Positions 45,548 to 59,061 of a stretch of DNA of 64,000 nt are shown one piece after another. Below the pieces are notes generated by a model that saw nothing but the letters and a program-made list of their open reading frames with translations, had not been told where the DNA came from and did no database searches. This DNA is from Siphonodentalium dalli (taxonomy: Eukaryota > Mollusca > Scaphopoda > Gadilida > Siphonodentaliidae). The first letter of the stretch is position 1. The number at the start of each line of letters is the position of its first letter. Position numbers and translations under genes: made by a program. The stretch lies in assembly GCA_032622095.1 (NCBI GenBank), contig CP136062.1, positions 155,800,875 through 155,864,874 on the forward strand, read 5' to 3'.

Positions 45548-48500
45548 TTTAACCAGGACAGGCGTGTTGGGACCCTAAAGGGACGGGACAGTAATTCTAG
45601 CTGGACCCGGGCCGTGGCTATTAATCTAACCGCGGGCGGGACAAATCGGTACCCTAACCCTAACCGGGGCGGGACGCGACTCTAACATTAACTGGGACGG
45701 AACCTTAGGCCTAACCCTAACCGGGACGGCATCTTAACCCTAACACTGAACAGGACGACGCGGTATCCTAACCCTGACGGACGGGACCATAAGTTGTATG
45801 TGGGTGTTCGGAACGGATTGTAACTTAACCATAACCGAACCTGGGCCCTACCCCGGAGCGAAACGGTGCGGGACCCCAACCTTAACCCAGACTGGACGAG
45901 ACCGTAATTCTAGCTGGACCGTGACTCATAGTTCTAACCGCGGACGGAACAAGTCGGGATCCTAACCGGGGCGGGACGAAACCCTAACTCTAACCGGGAC
46001 GGGAAATAAAGCATAAACATAACCCTAACGGCAGCTTAACTCTAAGACTGAACAGGCCTAGTCCGACCGGACGGGACCATAACCTTTATGTTGGGGTCGG
46101 AGTGACTCTAACTTTAACCCTAACCGGATCGGGGCCCTATCCAGGAACTGAACGGGGCGGGGCCCTAAGCCAGGCAGGCCGGGACATTGACCCAACCCTG
46201 ACGGGACATTAACACTGGCTACACCAATAACCCTAAACCTAAACGGCACTGGACGGCTCTGAACGGGAATTTAACCCTAGCCCTAACCGAGACGGGACCA
46301 TAACTCTAACCGTTAGGGGAACCCAATACTAACCGGGACGTGACCCCTGACCCTAACCTATCCGGGACGGGAGCTTAACCCTAACTCTAACCGGGACGGT
46401 TGGAACCTAACACTAACAATACTCGTAACCTGATGGTGGATCCGGATGGTCCGTACATCGGACGGGACGAGCCGGGACCATAACAAGGAAGAGACGGGAC
46501 CATAGGACGGTACCCTATCTCTAACCGGAACCCTAACCCTACCCCGGGGCGGAAGTCAGGGGAGGGACGTTAAAACTAATCATAACCATAACCGGGACGG
46601 CACCAGTCGGGGGCAATAACAATAACTGAAAAGAGGCCTTAAGCCTAACCACAAAGGGGACGGGACCTAAACCTTAATACGGACCAGAACGGGAGGTTAA
46701 CATAACTACAACCGGGACTGGTGCTAAACCCTAACCCGTACCGGACGGGCGGGATTCTAATTTGGATGTGGTGGTTCGGAACGGTACTGTAACATAATCA
46801 TGTCGGGGGTCTGACACGGAAATTAATTGGGCGGGACCCAAACACTAACAGGACGGGGCCTATGCCCCAACCCTGACCGTGACGGGACCTCAACCCTTGG
46901 CAAAACTATAACCCAAACCCTAAAGGGACTGGACGGTTCGGGCGGGAACTTAAACACAACACAACTAACCTGGTCAGGGCCCTATCACTAACCGGTACGG
47001 AGCCTTAAACATAACCTTGGCGGGAGTTTAACCCTATCTGGTACGGGATGTTACTACAGTACTAACTGACAACAATCGTTACCTGGCGGGTAAACCCGAC
47101 CGCGGACGGGACGAATCGGGACCCTAACCAGGACGGCACCCTAACCTTTAACTGAACGTAACTGGTTGGAACGGGACCTTAACACTAAACGTAACCATAA
47201 AACTGGACGGGGCCAGAGGACCTGACGTTAACACTAACCATAACCGGGACTGTACGGCTCTGGGCTGGAATTTCACAATAACCATAACTGGGACGGGACC
47301 AGTCGGGACCCTAACACTAACCTGGACTGGACCTTTGTCCGATTCCTAACTCGAACTTGGACGGGACCTTGAGCCTAACCCATAACCGGGAAGGGACGGG
47401 ACCACAACAAGGGCGGTATCCTAACAGTAGCAAGAACTGGACGGATTGGAACGGGACCTTAACCCTAACCATTACCCTAAACCGGGACCAGTGTCATGGG
47501 ACGTCTGGGACTTTAACACTAACCTTAACGATAACCCTAACCGGGACTGGACGGCTCTGAACTGGAAATTCACCAGAACCTGACTGCGACGAGACCAGTC
47601 GGATTCCTAACACTAACCGGGACTCGACCTTAGAGCCATATCCCTAACTCTAACTTGGACGAAACATTGAACCTAACCTTAACCGGGACGGGAGCTTAAC
47701 CCTGACAATAACCGGGGAAGTACCCCAAGCTGGACGTGGCGGGATGGGACCATAACTCTAACCCTAACCGGACGGGACGAGTCAGGAAACTAACCCGGGA
47801 TGGAGAGAGACACTAACCCTACCCGAGTATGACCCTAACCATAACTGTGACTGGACGGCTCGGGAATGTAATTTAGGCCTAACACTAACCCTAACTGGGA
47901 CGGACCCTACCACTAACCGAAACGTTACGGTACCTTAAACCAACACCCAACTCAAACCGTGGCGGGATGGGGCTGGACCTTAAGCCTAACCTAATTATGA
48001 GTGGACCCTGACTCGAACCGCGACATGGTCTTAACCTTAGCTCTAACCGGGAGGGGACCGTAACACTATCCGAGATGTGACGGGACCGTAAACCGAGCCC
48101 TAACTCTAAGCGGGACTCGACATTAAAACTAACTCTAGCTAATCCGGGGAGGATGGGACCCAACCCTAATCGGGACGGAACCGTAACCCTAATTCTAACA
48201 GGTACGGGACTCTAACCCTTACAGGACGGGATGTAAACCTCAACCCTAACTGGTACTTGACCTTAAACCTAACTCTAAGCCGAACCGTGTAGGGACGGGC
48301 CCTTAACCATAACTCTAACCGGGACGGGACCTTTAGGTTCCCCTACCCAACCGCGGCGGTGTGTGCCGGCCCTTAATCCTACACTAATCCGAATGCCAGC
48401 GGGAGGACATTAAACCTATCTCTAATCCGAATCGGGGCGGGACGGGACCTTAACACTACCCATAACCTGGACGGGACTGGACCCACACACTGACCGTGAC

Positions 48501-48640
48501 GGGACCCTAGTATGACAGGGATAGATCGAGATGGGACCTTTACACTATAGCACTAATCCTAAACGGGACAGGACGGGGCGGATCCTAACCCTAACTGGGA
48601 CGGGACCCTAACCATAACCGGGATGGACGGGATGGGACAG
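45548..48640. repeat. Degenerate CCCTAA/CCGGGACGGGAC minisatellite, copy B
   Basis: Same array as 1-2920 with the CCCTAA-type hexamers on the same strand, plus about 200 bases at its left end that fall outside the window for copy A. The order of variant units is preserved between the copies, with few differences (for example about 30 bases missing near 48495), showing that the whole array was copied as a block and has not been re-amplified. Confidence 0.9.
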
Positions 48641-50280
48641 CGGGCGCGTGTAGTGACGGTGACGGGGCGCGCGGGCGGAGCAACTCGTAGTTGTGTTGGT
48701 TGGGGCGTCACTGTACGTCTGTTTTCGACCAATTGGCACTGATGTTCTAATTTTTTCGGTCCAAATTATCGCCCCATGCACTTTCACTTCAATGTTCCAG
48801 ACCGAGCATAGCAGCAACTCATATTCGGACACTTTTTGAAACTCGATCCAAATTTACTTCGGCTAAATCGAATTCTATCCAGCTATTATTTACATATACT
48901 TCTGAACACCTGATATATACATATGTTTTGTTTTGAACTATCAACGTTAGCGTTGTTAAAGTAATGAGAGCGGGTCTCAAGTTACAAAGAGCACATACTA
49001 ATAACGCTGTCAATGGCTACCGTTTTAAACCTGTTTACCCTGGAAGCCTATAACATTGTAGAGGTCGGTTGTTTATTATGACATCAAGGTGAACATATCC
49101 ATACTGCACATGGCGTCACTTTATATTGCAACCAGTCTTTTCGCTTGCTTCTTGAATTAACGAACAGCAGAGGAATATCTGCTGGTTGCTTTCATGTTTT
49201 CATTTCAATTCAATATGTTGGGACGTTTGTACACCCGCAATCCGATATTTGACTAAGAGATGATTATAATTTTGCGTAGAAGTACAATTTAGTTTTATCT
49301 TATCGAATATGCCATTTCATTTTATGCCATTGTCTGATTTATTTGATTTATATTCGTGAATAATCCTGTGTCTTTCAATTGTTCTTGGCTGATAGCGATT
49401 CACGTGATTAGATTCATATATCTGTATGTGGCTCATGTTATCGTTTCTACATTGTGTATCATGGTTTTGCATGCTTCAATATATACTGGTTAATTTATTT
49501 TGGCTTTTATGTGTTAATTTCATTTCATTCGAGTCTTTTGTAACGTACATAAATTGCCCACAACTCGATATTTGGCCAAGCGATTATTCAACTTTTGCAT
49601 AGAAGTAAACTTTATTTTTTGAAAATATCATTTTATCATGACATTCACTGATTTGTATGATTGTTATTCATGCGCTCTAAATAATCCTGTCACTTCCAAT
49701 TGTCGATTCGTGATCTTGAATCACGTGATCATATTCATATATTTGGCGATTGCTCAAGCCGATGTTCTATGTTTTCACGTTTACTACACATAGCGATTAC
49801 GCAGACCAATGTTCTACATGTACGTTGTAATGTGTATTACATTATGTTGATTGTGTTCATGGTATACATTGTCCCGAATGTCCTTAACCAGACACCACAT
49901 GTAAGCGAAAAATAAATTTGTCGGATCGGAATAATGGACTTTGTCTCACTTACTCCCTATGCATGGAAATTGCTTTAATAGGCATCAAACCAGTGACATT
50001 ACATAACTACGGTCTTTACTTATTGTATACAAATTAATAGAAGTTCAGTAAAAATAACTATAATTTGATTAAGTCTCTTTAATCCGTGTTATCGAAGAAA
50101 ATATATCGTCAACTGTATAGCGTATTGGGGTACTATTACTTGTACAACCACTTATCTCACATATATCCTAGATTCGTTTCGTTTGCAACTGATGGTAAAT
50201 TGTGTTCTTAGTATTTTGTTGAAAGGTAACTGATATGTATACTGTTGATACGTGCGGTTCCAGCTGGACTATACGCACCC
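48641..50280. repeat. Copy B of the AT-rich region with tandem duplication
   Basis: Counterpart of 2921-4543. The 310-base diverged tandem pair lies at about 49198-49790. No gene recognised. Confidence 0.7.
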
Positions 50281-50793
50281 CTGATCAAGACTTAGTGGTC
50301 CTGCTAATGTGATGTGATGTGATGCTGGTGGTCTCTGCTGAATTGCTATAATGCGATTCGGGCGAACTGATGCTGTTAAGACAAAGTACCGTTATTTTTC
50401 AAATGTTGTCATTTTCTGGGTGTATGGCTAATACGAGCGGTTTGGAATAAGACCAGTGCATGTTTGGAACATAAAAAACATAGACATTTTGAACAAATAT
50501 AATAATGGCTGCTCTGGTGTTTGCAAAACGATGTGAATTGCCATCTTGCTATAGTCGATTTGCCACAACTTGTACAACCAATATAAACATATCTCGCAAT
50601 ATATATGTGTTGGAATGTATGATACACACAATGGCTTTTCATATTGCAGATTTTCCGAACGCCGCACAAACGACAATTTTAGAACAAATAACGTACATGT
50701 TCTTAACAGCGTAAATTTGCCATGACAGCATCTTAGCAATTCAACAGGGCCCACCAGCATCGCATCACATTGGCGGGACCAGTTGACCAGTTA
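50281..50793. mobile_element. Inverted-repeat (MITE-like) element, copy B
   Basis: Counterpart of 4544-5056 with the same imperfect inverted ends and only a few substitutions. Confidence 0.7.
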
Positions 50794-51568
50794 TGATACT
50801 GTAATAGGATGAAACTTTAATGGTCTGACTGTATTTGTGTTCGAGGGTACGCCAATACATGGGATTCGTTAATCAAATAATTTATTATTGCGACAGTTCT
50901 TTAATCTTAGTGTTCGATATTCCGAGAGTTCGATACTTAAGAATTTACAGCGACGTGGACATGAATAACAGTCGGGCCTCATCAACATAAAATAAATGTT
51001 CCCCGAGGCATCACCATGCGCAAAAGAATCCCACCGGTATCAAATTTAAACACCATACATACATTTGGGAACAGACAATTAACACACGCGTATATATAAT
51101 TGCGTAAATGATACACAAATATCCAAATGTTTGTCTTTGTCGTGTCTTATACATGTATGTTACAACATATGTGACTTATTGGTGCTCTAAATAAAAATTC
51201 ACGTACATGCACGTGCGTGAGCGACACATACACGTGTAATAATTTAACGCGATGCTGAAACGGATGCCAGCTTCCGTATGTGAGGAAACTACATGATATT
51301 CTGAAAGCTAGCGCGACCTACATGTATATTTACATATTCGCGACTTTCGGACTATCGAATAATCGTAATATCTAACTATCTGACAAACGAACTGCCCTAA
51401 TTTTTTCGTCATTTGTCAAATATACAACATTCATATTTGAGAATAAGTGGGACAGTTGAAGCACAGGTCCCCAGATCAAAGATTTACTCCACCCCCAATA
51501 ATACTTAATCCCATAGAAATGTATTCAACTTGGCGGGGCCTAATTTTTATTTATTTTTTTCAGTAAAA
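50794..51568. other. No gene recognised (copy B of 5057-5830)
   Basis: Same AT-rich sequence as in copy A with scattered substitutions; nothing further seen. Confidence 0.5.
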
Positions 51569-52587
51569 AAACAGGTTCAAAATAGAAAACAAATATTTTT
51601 GTTACATAAAGGCCTCATATATACGTAGACATATATTTTCTTACCCATCAATTTGATGTATCCCGTGTAAAAACATGGTCCAGAAAAACTCCTGTTATGA
51701 GCACAGGTCTGACGGAAACCGGCTGTTGAAATCCCTCGATCGAGATGGTGTCCGCTCAACTCGGTCAAAGAGCCGGATTTTGACCACACCGACTTGTTCT
51801 TCAAAAACGCACTAAACGGTAAGTAGAATATATATATTATACATAATTAGAAGCGGAATCACGGCATCATATCTCTCGTATTTATTGAAATAATCAGTTT
51901 CATAAAACCGGAAGCAAATTTAAATTGTCCAAAACAAGCCATTTTGTAAGTAAGCTGATATGACGTAACACTAATTTGTCATTGGCCCAATATAAATCAA
52001 ATATATAACGAAGAAGTAATGTACATACGCTCTAAATATTTACGAAGTTATATTCTTGTCCATGTGTATGTTTTCAAATCGGCATTCGTGTTAATTCAAT
52101 CTTTATCTATTCTTTTCATTTTTTATAAATACATATTGTGTTGCATAGAATTATAAATAGTACTCACGGCAGACTCGCATAAAATGGCTGGTTTTGGAAA
52201 ATTTATATTTGCTTCCGAATTCATGAATCTGATTTTTTGTCAGTAAATACGAGAGATACGATGACGTGATGTGGCCAGATTGGTTTGGGTGTGTCAGTAA
52301 ATAATTCCGCTTCTAATGATGTATAATATATATATTTTACTTACCGTTGAGAGTTTTTGAAGCGCAAGTCGGTGTAAAAATCCGACTCACTGACCCAGTT
52401 TAGCGGACACCATCTAGAACGAGTGATTTTAGCAGTCGGTTTGCTCCAGACCTGTGCTCATATCCGGAGTTTTTCTGAACCAATTTTACACGGCATACTT
52501 AAAATTGAAGAGTAATAAAATATCTTTCTACCTATATATGAAGCATTTATGTTGCTAATATTATTTTTGTGTGTTTTGAACCTGTTT
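51569..52587. mobile_element. Foldback element with ~0.38-kb inverted arms, copy B
   Basis: Counterpart of 5831-6848, from AAACAGGTTC to GAACCTGTTT. Differences from copy A are dispersed over both arms. Confidence 0.8.
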
Positions 52588-53040
52588 GTGGACTTTGAAA
52601 AAGTTATAACAAATTAGGGCCGTCCGCGTTCGATACCTTTCTATTATAGGAAGAATAATATTAAGTATTATAGGGGCGGGGCATTTTTTGTTTGTTCTGG
52701 CGACCTGTGAGTTAAAGATGCCCAAATTTGATAAAATACAAAATACACCTAATGTGACAAAATACACCAAATTTGACAAAAACAAATCTTTGGCAACATA
52801 AGCATGGACGCTATCATAGACGATATTGGAATGTTTGCTAGACTGACCACAGTCAAACGTGCTAAAAAGTTGCTCTTTTGAAATTCGACATTTGGCCATC
52901 AATACTTCATAATGATAATGCAGGGTTCGTTGTGCCATTCATTTTCGTGTATACAAACTGTGCATTTGAAGGTTGTTTGCTGTAAAACCGTCAGGGCATC
53001 TTTAAGTCGTCGCTTGCAACGTTAGATGTCCTCACAAAAC
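52588..53040. other. Helitron 3' flank, copy B
   Basis: Counterpart of 6849-7289, with a small insertion (TATTAAGTAT area near 52665). No gene recognised. Confidence 0.4.
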
Positions 53041-54400
53041 CTAAGTATACACAATGATGCGAGTCTTTCCAGTAGGAGCGTGGACGAACAAAGTATGAGG
53101 ATCCAACTCTAGAACATCCTACATACAGTTGTCCATGCGAAAATTAAGACAGTTGTAAACAAACAACAAATACAGTTTGGCCTTGAGACTTATTAATTGA
53201 AATGGCATAGCTCAATTTTTTATTTTAGTTTCTTAAACCGAAACGGAATGTCAGATGGTATGGGGGTGTGCATGGCATAAACACATATTCTCCCTTACCA
53301 CAGCCAGGCAGAATAGTAGCCACAATGACATGCGCCAATAGCTTAGTGACCAACAGCCGTGTTCCGTTGAAAATGTTGCGCAGACGCATGGTTTTGCTCC
53401 TGCTTTCAGCCAAATATTGTGAAGAGGAAGACATGGTGGCTCTAATAAATTAAATTATGTGCGATAGGTGACAACCTCTGATGAATCTGTAACAACGTCA
53501 ACTGATGTGTAGGAATGGGAGCTCCCGGGCATTTCATTAACACGTTTGTTGTTGATGCTGTTCAGTCACAGACATTGGCGCAATAATTGCAAGTTTACAT
53601 AGACAAGTAATGTTTTGATAGTGGTCGCGTAGGCTTGAGAATACACGTGAAACGGGGAAGGATCCACACACCATCATCGTCTAAAAACACTTTAGTTTCT
53701 CTAAGTTGTTGTAATGTTCGAGCGAACTGTGCGAAAGCTGGTTCCCATGGAGTTGTGCTCGCAGCGATTTATGGTTAACATGGTGCCACAACGAAGAAGA
53801 CTTCACGCAAGTCTGGTTCTCGTCAGCTTTCGTCCCCCTGGTAATGACTGGTAAAGTTTGCCTAAAGTCACCAGACAACATGACAGTGAGTCTCCCCATT
53901 TGTGGATTTGTATCCCGTACGTCTTTTAATGTTATGTCAATTGCCTCCAATGCTCTGGTATGTGCCACTGTGCATTCATCCCACACAATCATGTGTCACG
54001 TTCTGAAAAATTGCGCAAGTCCGGAAGTTTTGGAAATGTTGCAAACCGGAGCATCATTGGTGACCAAGTCCAAAGACAACTTAAAGGCAGAATGAGCTGT
54101 GGCAGCATTACCCGACGAAGCAACATGTTCGTGACGAAGTTTCCCCAGTTCCAGCAGGTGCATCGTGAAAACATATTCATACAGTATGAGATTGCACTCG
54201 ACCGATGGTGGAATATGCTATACCCTTTATTCGTGTAAAAGTTTATTTTTCATTTTCATTAATGTATCTGACCAAAGAATCGATGTCGTTGAATGTTTGC
54301 CGTAATATCTCGTTGTCAGAATGTTCAGCTCGCTTCAGTTTGATGCCGACCAAGCGTATGCAGTCCTTTTCCTCGCATAGCAATAACCATGTCTTCTATA
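53041..54400 (-). pseudogene. Helitron PIF1-like helicase domain remnant, copy B
   Basis: Counterpart of 7290-8640. Walker B reads VWDECTVAHTRALEAI and motif III GDFRQTLPVI; the C-terminal HGQLYVGCSR block and the stop after RIIVYT (53041-53043) are kept, but two bases are missing near 53101, a private frameshift. The Walker A region reads DAPAGTGETS: it lacks the extra codon of copy A, and the expected lysine is replaced by glutamate. Several private indels show continued decay after duplication. Confidence 0.92.
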
Positions 54401-54599
54401 TCTATTAATGCGACAATGAAGACCTCATCACTGTAGGCACTTTCCATTTCCGGGTATCTTAATTGAACCTGGTGTTTAAAATCTTCAGAAAAATCATCCC
54501 GTTATTGGTAGAATATTAAAGGATCACAAACTTCACATGTTTTGAGGATAATTGCAGAGAATTCGGAGGCTTGTTGCTGAATGCGATGCCGAAGCATTC

Positions 54600-55600
54600 A
54601 TTAAAGTTGCATCCCATTTGGTATCGTCTTCGAGCAGTTCGCGCTTAACGCATGCTTCTCGGTAAGTAGCGCATACGTCGCCATCCTCAATCCGGAGATC
54701 TGCAAACGAAGTTGGACAACTGACTTCACGTAGGAGTAGTCTTTAAAAAAAACATGAATGTTGGTTGGGATGGACGGTGTGTACTCCATAAAGCAGTATC
54801 AAGTCTAATATCAGCATGATTGTCTAGAGCACCTCAGTTTCTTCAAGTTCATCTGTTGTTACACCACGTGTAGTTGGGTGGTATTGGGTTATACAACAAC
54901 GTTTGTGCAAAGGAATCTTCTTGACACAGTTGAAAGAAACCCGTCGGTATAGTATCTCACGGTGATATTGCTGCGTTATCGGTGGGTAGAATAAACCCGC
55001 TGACCATTTTCCAACTGGACAGCAAGTTGTTGGATGGCAGGATGTCGTTCGTGGATTGGAAATCCAGATATCCTCCACAAAGCTTCATTGCTGCTTATAT
55101 ATCGGCCCATCTGGTATTGGGTAACTTCATCGTGGACATCTTGCTAAAGTGCATGTATAGCAGCATCCGATGTTTTGTTGTCGCCTTCGAGCAATTCGCG
55201 CTTAACACATGTTTCTCGATAAGTAACACAGACGATGCCATCCACAGTCCGGTGATCTGCAAAAACGTGGGAGGTGGGACCCTTGACTTCATGTAGTAGT
55301 CTTAAAAGGAAACATTCATGTTGGCTGGAATGGACGGTGTATACTCTCCCTATAGCATTGTCGTGTCTAATTAGAGCATTGTATTCTACAACAGAACCTC
55401 GTTTTCTTCTATTCCATCTGTTGTTACGCTACGTGCAATAGGATTGTACCTGGTGATAAAACAACGTTTGTGCCAAGGAAACTTCCTGACACAGTGCTAT
55501 TGCCTGATTTGCAGCATTATCGGCGGTAAAATAAACCCGCTGACCATTTTCCAATTGGACAGCAAACTGTTAGATGCCATGATGTTGTTAGTGGACTAAA
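54600..55600 (-). pseudogene. Helitron linker region with tandem duplication, copy B
   Basis: Counterpart of 8850-9850, with the same 540-560 base internal duplication. The block encoding YQMGRYISSNEA lies around 55085-55120, and the following WRI segment is changed to WRISGF-like sequence (AATCCAGAT for AATCCACAT). Confidence 0.82.
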
Positions 55601-56698
55601 ATTTCAAATATCCCATAAAACCTTCATTGTTGTGTATATATCTGATTGCTTTTAAACCACCGTCTCCAGGTCTCCTTCGCATGTAAGAAGGATACTCATC
55701 CTCGGCTGTTTTAGTCTCCAGAATAAACGATTCGCGGTACCGTTTCTTGCACTTATTGTCTTTCATGCACGGTGATTTGTGTTTATTGGAATTGAATGGA
55801 CCGTGTACCATTATTTTGTGTCTCGACAATGTCGAAGAGCCATCTGTCTGTTGCAGGATATGGAAGCTCTGCCGATATGATGGATTCAAGCTGGTTGGAT
55901 TGAATTTTGGTGATGAGCCAAATCAAAATATGCGCATGCGGCAACGAATTATATGGTGGACTTTTGGCACCGCACTGGTCCGGCAATTTGGGACTTTGTC
56001 ATGAGATCCATTACTTTCAGTACTAGGTGGAATGTCAGTGAGATAATGTATGTGGACGTAAGTTTGACCAAGAAGAAGCTCACATTGTGTTTCCTTCCAT
56101 TTTGAATTACATGTGATTGTTATAAGTAGATCGGATCGGTCGTAATGCCGAACAAAGGTCATGGCATGAAATGACAGGCATAAAAGTCCATACAAGACTA
56201 TAGTTTCACCTGCCTGTGGAATTCCAAAGTGATAACCGTCTTCCCCATTCACAAACAACAGAGGTTACAATAGGAAATCATGCTATCTGTGTTTCGATGT
56301 TGCGTCTGAGATTATTATATCTGCATTTTAAAACAATATCCCTGGTTTCATATACCCAACCAGTCATGATCACAGCTACTTCGAATTCGTTGCATTACGG
56401 TGCATTAAAACGGCGAGCATGCTCTCCAGATTGAACATTGTCAGCATCAATGACGACCTCTTGTTCTTGTCTAGATGCACATTCCAAGGCGTACTTAGAC
56501 CTTTGAACGATATTGGTTGAATGTAGCATGTTCTGTAATTTCACAATGATATCAAATCGTGTTCCTTGGTTTCCGTTGTATCTACTCTGCGTCTGGCTCT
56601 GAGGATCTCGCACAAAGTAAAGTTTTAGATATCGAGGTTGTTCGTCAGGCAGCGGCTGGAGGGATCCGAATATGTGGTAAACCTGCCCTTTCAGATAT
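55601..56698 (-). pseudogene. Helitron Rep (HUH endonuclease) region remnant, copy B
   Basis: Counterpart of 9851-10963. The HUH site is easy to read here in one open frame as SLPHAHILIWLITKIQSN (about 55895-55947), and SDLLITITCNSKW lies at about 56095-56135. HGPFNSNKHKSPCMKDNK and YPSYMRRRPG follow downstream. The N-terminal VYHIFGSLQPLP segment remains, but the preceding start region seen in copy A is altered by a 12-base deletion near 56692. Not functional. Confidence 0.9.
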
Positions 56699-57960
56699 AT
56701 GCATACACCCTCCTTCCCCGTTGATATTGGGTCCTATCGATGTTATCTGAACTGCGATATTATAGTTGACTGTTATTCAGAAAATGTTTCGATTCGGGCG
56801 TGGTGCCGACCAGAAGACTCATCAAAGGCTCCGGTGGTTCTAGACGCATGGTTATTCTCATCGTTCAGATACGTACCCCACATAATATATAATATTAAAA
56901 ACAGCTGTGTTGAGAGCCCCATGCTATTATAATTAAACTTTATAATTGAATAATGCGCATATCGTTCTACAGAGGTACCGCGGTACGTTCTATATGAAAC
57001 TTCCGAGCCGAACACTGAAACAAACGCAAAAAAATGTATTGATGTCAATTTTGCCCCCATTGGTGGCCAAATTATCCACCACATAATTGATTATGTTGTG
57101 CATCAGCGACACTTTTTAGAAACGTTTGTCTTATCTATTATGGTCTTAATCCAATTAACCGACATAAATTCCCGTTCAGTATATCATGTAGACGTCTACA
57201 TATCAGTTTCTATGAAAATCGTTGAATTAGTTTTATCAATTGTGTTGCTCCTCATCCGTGATATCAATTCCTGACCCAAAATGGAAGCCATCCGGAACAT
57301 TTATGCTACGTCATTAGTGTTCGTATAGCACATATATCTACATATACGTTTGGGGACATCATTGACTTCGGCGGTGGAACTTTTGCAACTTTAAATCATA
57401 CCTTAAATTCCATGTACAATGGACATGACTATATATAGGTTTGGTGGAAATCTAAATTGACATCAGCAAAGCGTGTATCATGTTTGAGCTCTTTCACTGA
57501 TCCACAACTGTGACATCGACTGTCTTATCCTTAAACCAAACCATTAGACTCCCTGTATCATGGAGATGAGAAGACTCTATATAAGATAGGTGGAAATCGA
57601 CTACAGAATATTTTTTTTATAAATGTGTGGTCTGTGTCATTTGGGGACCTTTAAACTACACCATTAATGCAACTATGATGGAGCTGGCTAACGACTCGTC
57701 AGATTAGCCTTTCAATAACCCCCAAGGCAAGTATGCAAGGATGACTCACATTTAATGTCCACAAATTTGAAGGACAGCGAACGAAAGAAATGATTTATTC
57801 CACCGAGCCCGTTTCTTATACCATTGAATTGCATGATAAATGTGCTTTGGGAGGTCTATTTTACTTTAAACAGTTAACCATATATACCGCGTTCTTATAT
57901 CAAATGGTGGTTTCTTAATAAGAGGGTCGTTTGATTCTATATTTTATGGAAATACTAATA
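56699..57960. other. No gene recognised (copy B of 10964-12190)
   Basis: Same sequence as copy A with a deletion of about 60 bases near 57360 and an insertion of about 45 bases near 57556-57600. The insertion repeats words found at 57410-57450 (ATGGA.ATGA.., TATATA.G.TAGGTGGAAATC), so it may be a local duplication. The 16-bp palindrome is kept. Confidence 0.5.
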
Positions 57961-59061
57961 ATGCAACACGTTCGAAAGAGATTCATAGAATTGTGGGTTG
58001 TTGTTGCTGCTGAAAATGTTCATGGGGAGTGATAGACCACCAGTAATGATAACGATATGGTACAAGTCTGAGTTAAGAATAAGATTGGAATGGGCTTAGA
58101 GTAGTCATATCGGTTATCACAGGTAGAGTTTATAGTTTTGTTTAGAATGAGCTGTTAGTGTTTTTGAATGACTCGGTGTACTCGCACCAACGGACTGAAG
58201 GCCGTTGATACTTGCGCGAGTTATTGCTATATATCCATTGCTCTTGTTAGTCTGATAACATTGGATCATTCAACGTGGCAATTTACAAACTTAGTTGGCG
58301 AAATGCTTTGTCCTAGAGATGTATATCTGTACTTCTGCAACTTTGTACAGTGGGTTCGGGTGTTATATCAGGGGATCCATAAAGACACTTGTGGGTTGTC
58401 AAGTTGCAGGTATCATTTAATGACTGGAGAGGCGAATTCCTTTCGGATGTCGCTGATCATGAGGTAATGGTCGTTGTCCTCTATGTGTCCATATAATCAG
58501 TACGGGTGGTGGTCGGCGATGAAATGTGTGTATGTATGATCATTTAAATCACTGCAGTTGGGTCTGGGGCGGGTGTGGTTAATATGTGTTTGCCTGGTAT
58601 TAGCTTCATAATAATGTTGGTTAACTCCCTGGTCCCCATTTAGGAACTCTGTAAATTATGCTAGGGACGCATAACTTGTTTCGTTGTGGTCGATATTATT
58701 CCATAGGTCTATTGTTGAGGGAATTGAAGGCAGCGGAGCCGAACGTCGAGGCTTGGGGGAATTGGCCTGTCGGGTCTAAACATTTGTTATTTGAAAGATT
58801 GTTGGGGTATCAGAGGCTTGCCGGACAACATTTTGTTCCCACCCGGTTTCCTTGTCATCGGAGAAACTTTGAGCCTTCGCAGCAACGTTACTTTTGGTGT
58901 GAAATATCGATCTGTTCCAAGAGGGTGGTATTTGCAATTGATCTGGGGGGAATAGTTTGGTTAGGGATTTATTCCTGGATTATATGGTACGGTCGTTGGT
59001 TGGAGTATTCATGAGGTTATTCACTTTCTCATAAATTAAAAGTTTTATGAAGTGTCGGCTC
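57961..59061 (-). pseudogene. Non-LTR retrotransposon 3' ORF end, copy B
   Basis: Counterpart of 12190-13320, minus strand, with the same interrupted LINE C-terminal motifs (HFIADHH-type at about 58505-58530). It is truncated at 59061 by the satellite. Confidence 0.7.

Larger units (their letters stand above)
45749..59061. repeat. 13.3-kb direct repeat, copy B
   Basis: Second copy of the segment at 1-13320, same orientation and almost the same length (13313 versus 13320 bases). It starts inside a minisatellite array that extends about 200 bases further left, so the true unit is probably longer. Homology ends at 59061, where a CCAACCAACCAT satellite begins. Both copies carry the same Helitron stop codons and frameshifts, with a few private ones, so the Helitron was already decayed when the segment was copied. 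The two copies bracket the RGK GTPase gene. Confidence 0.95.
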
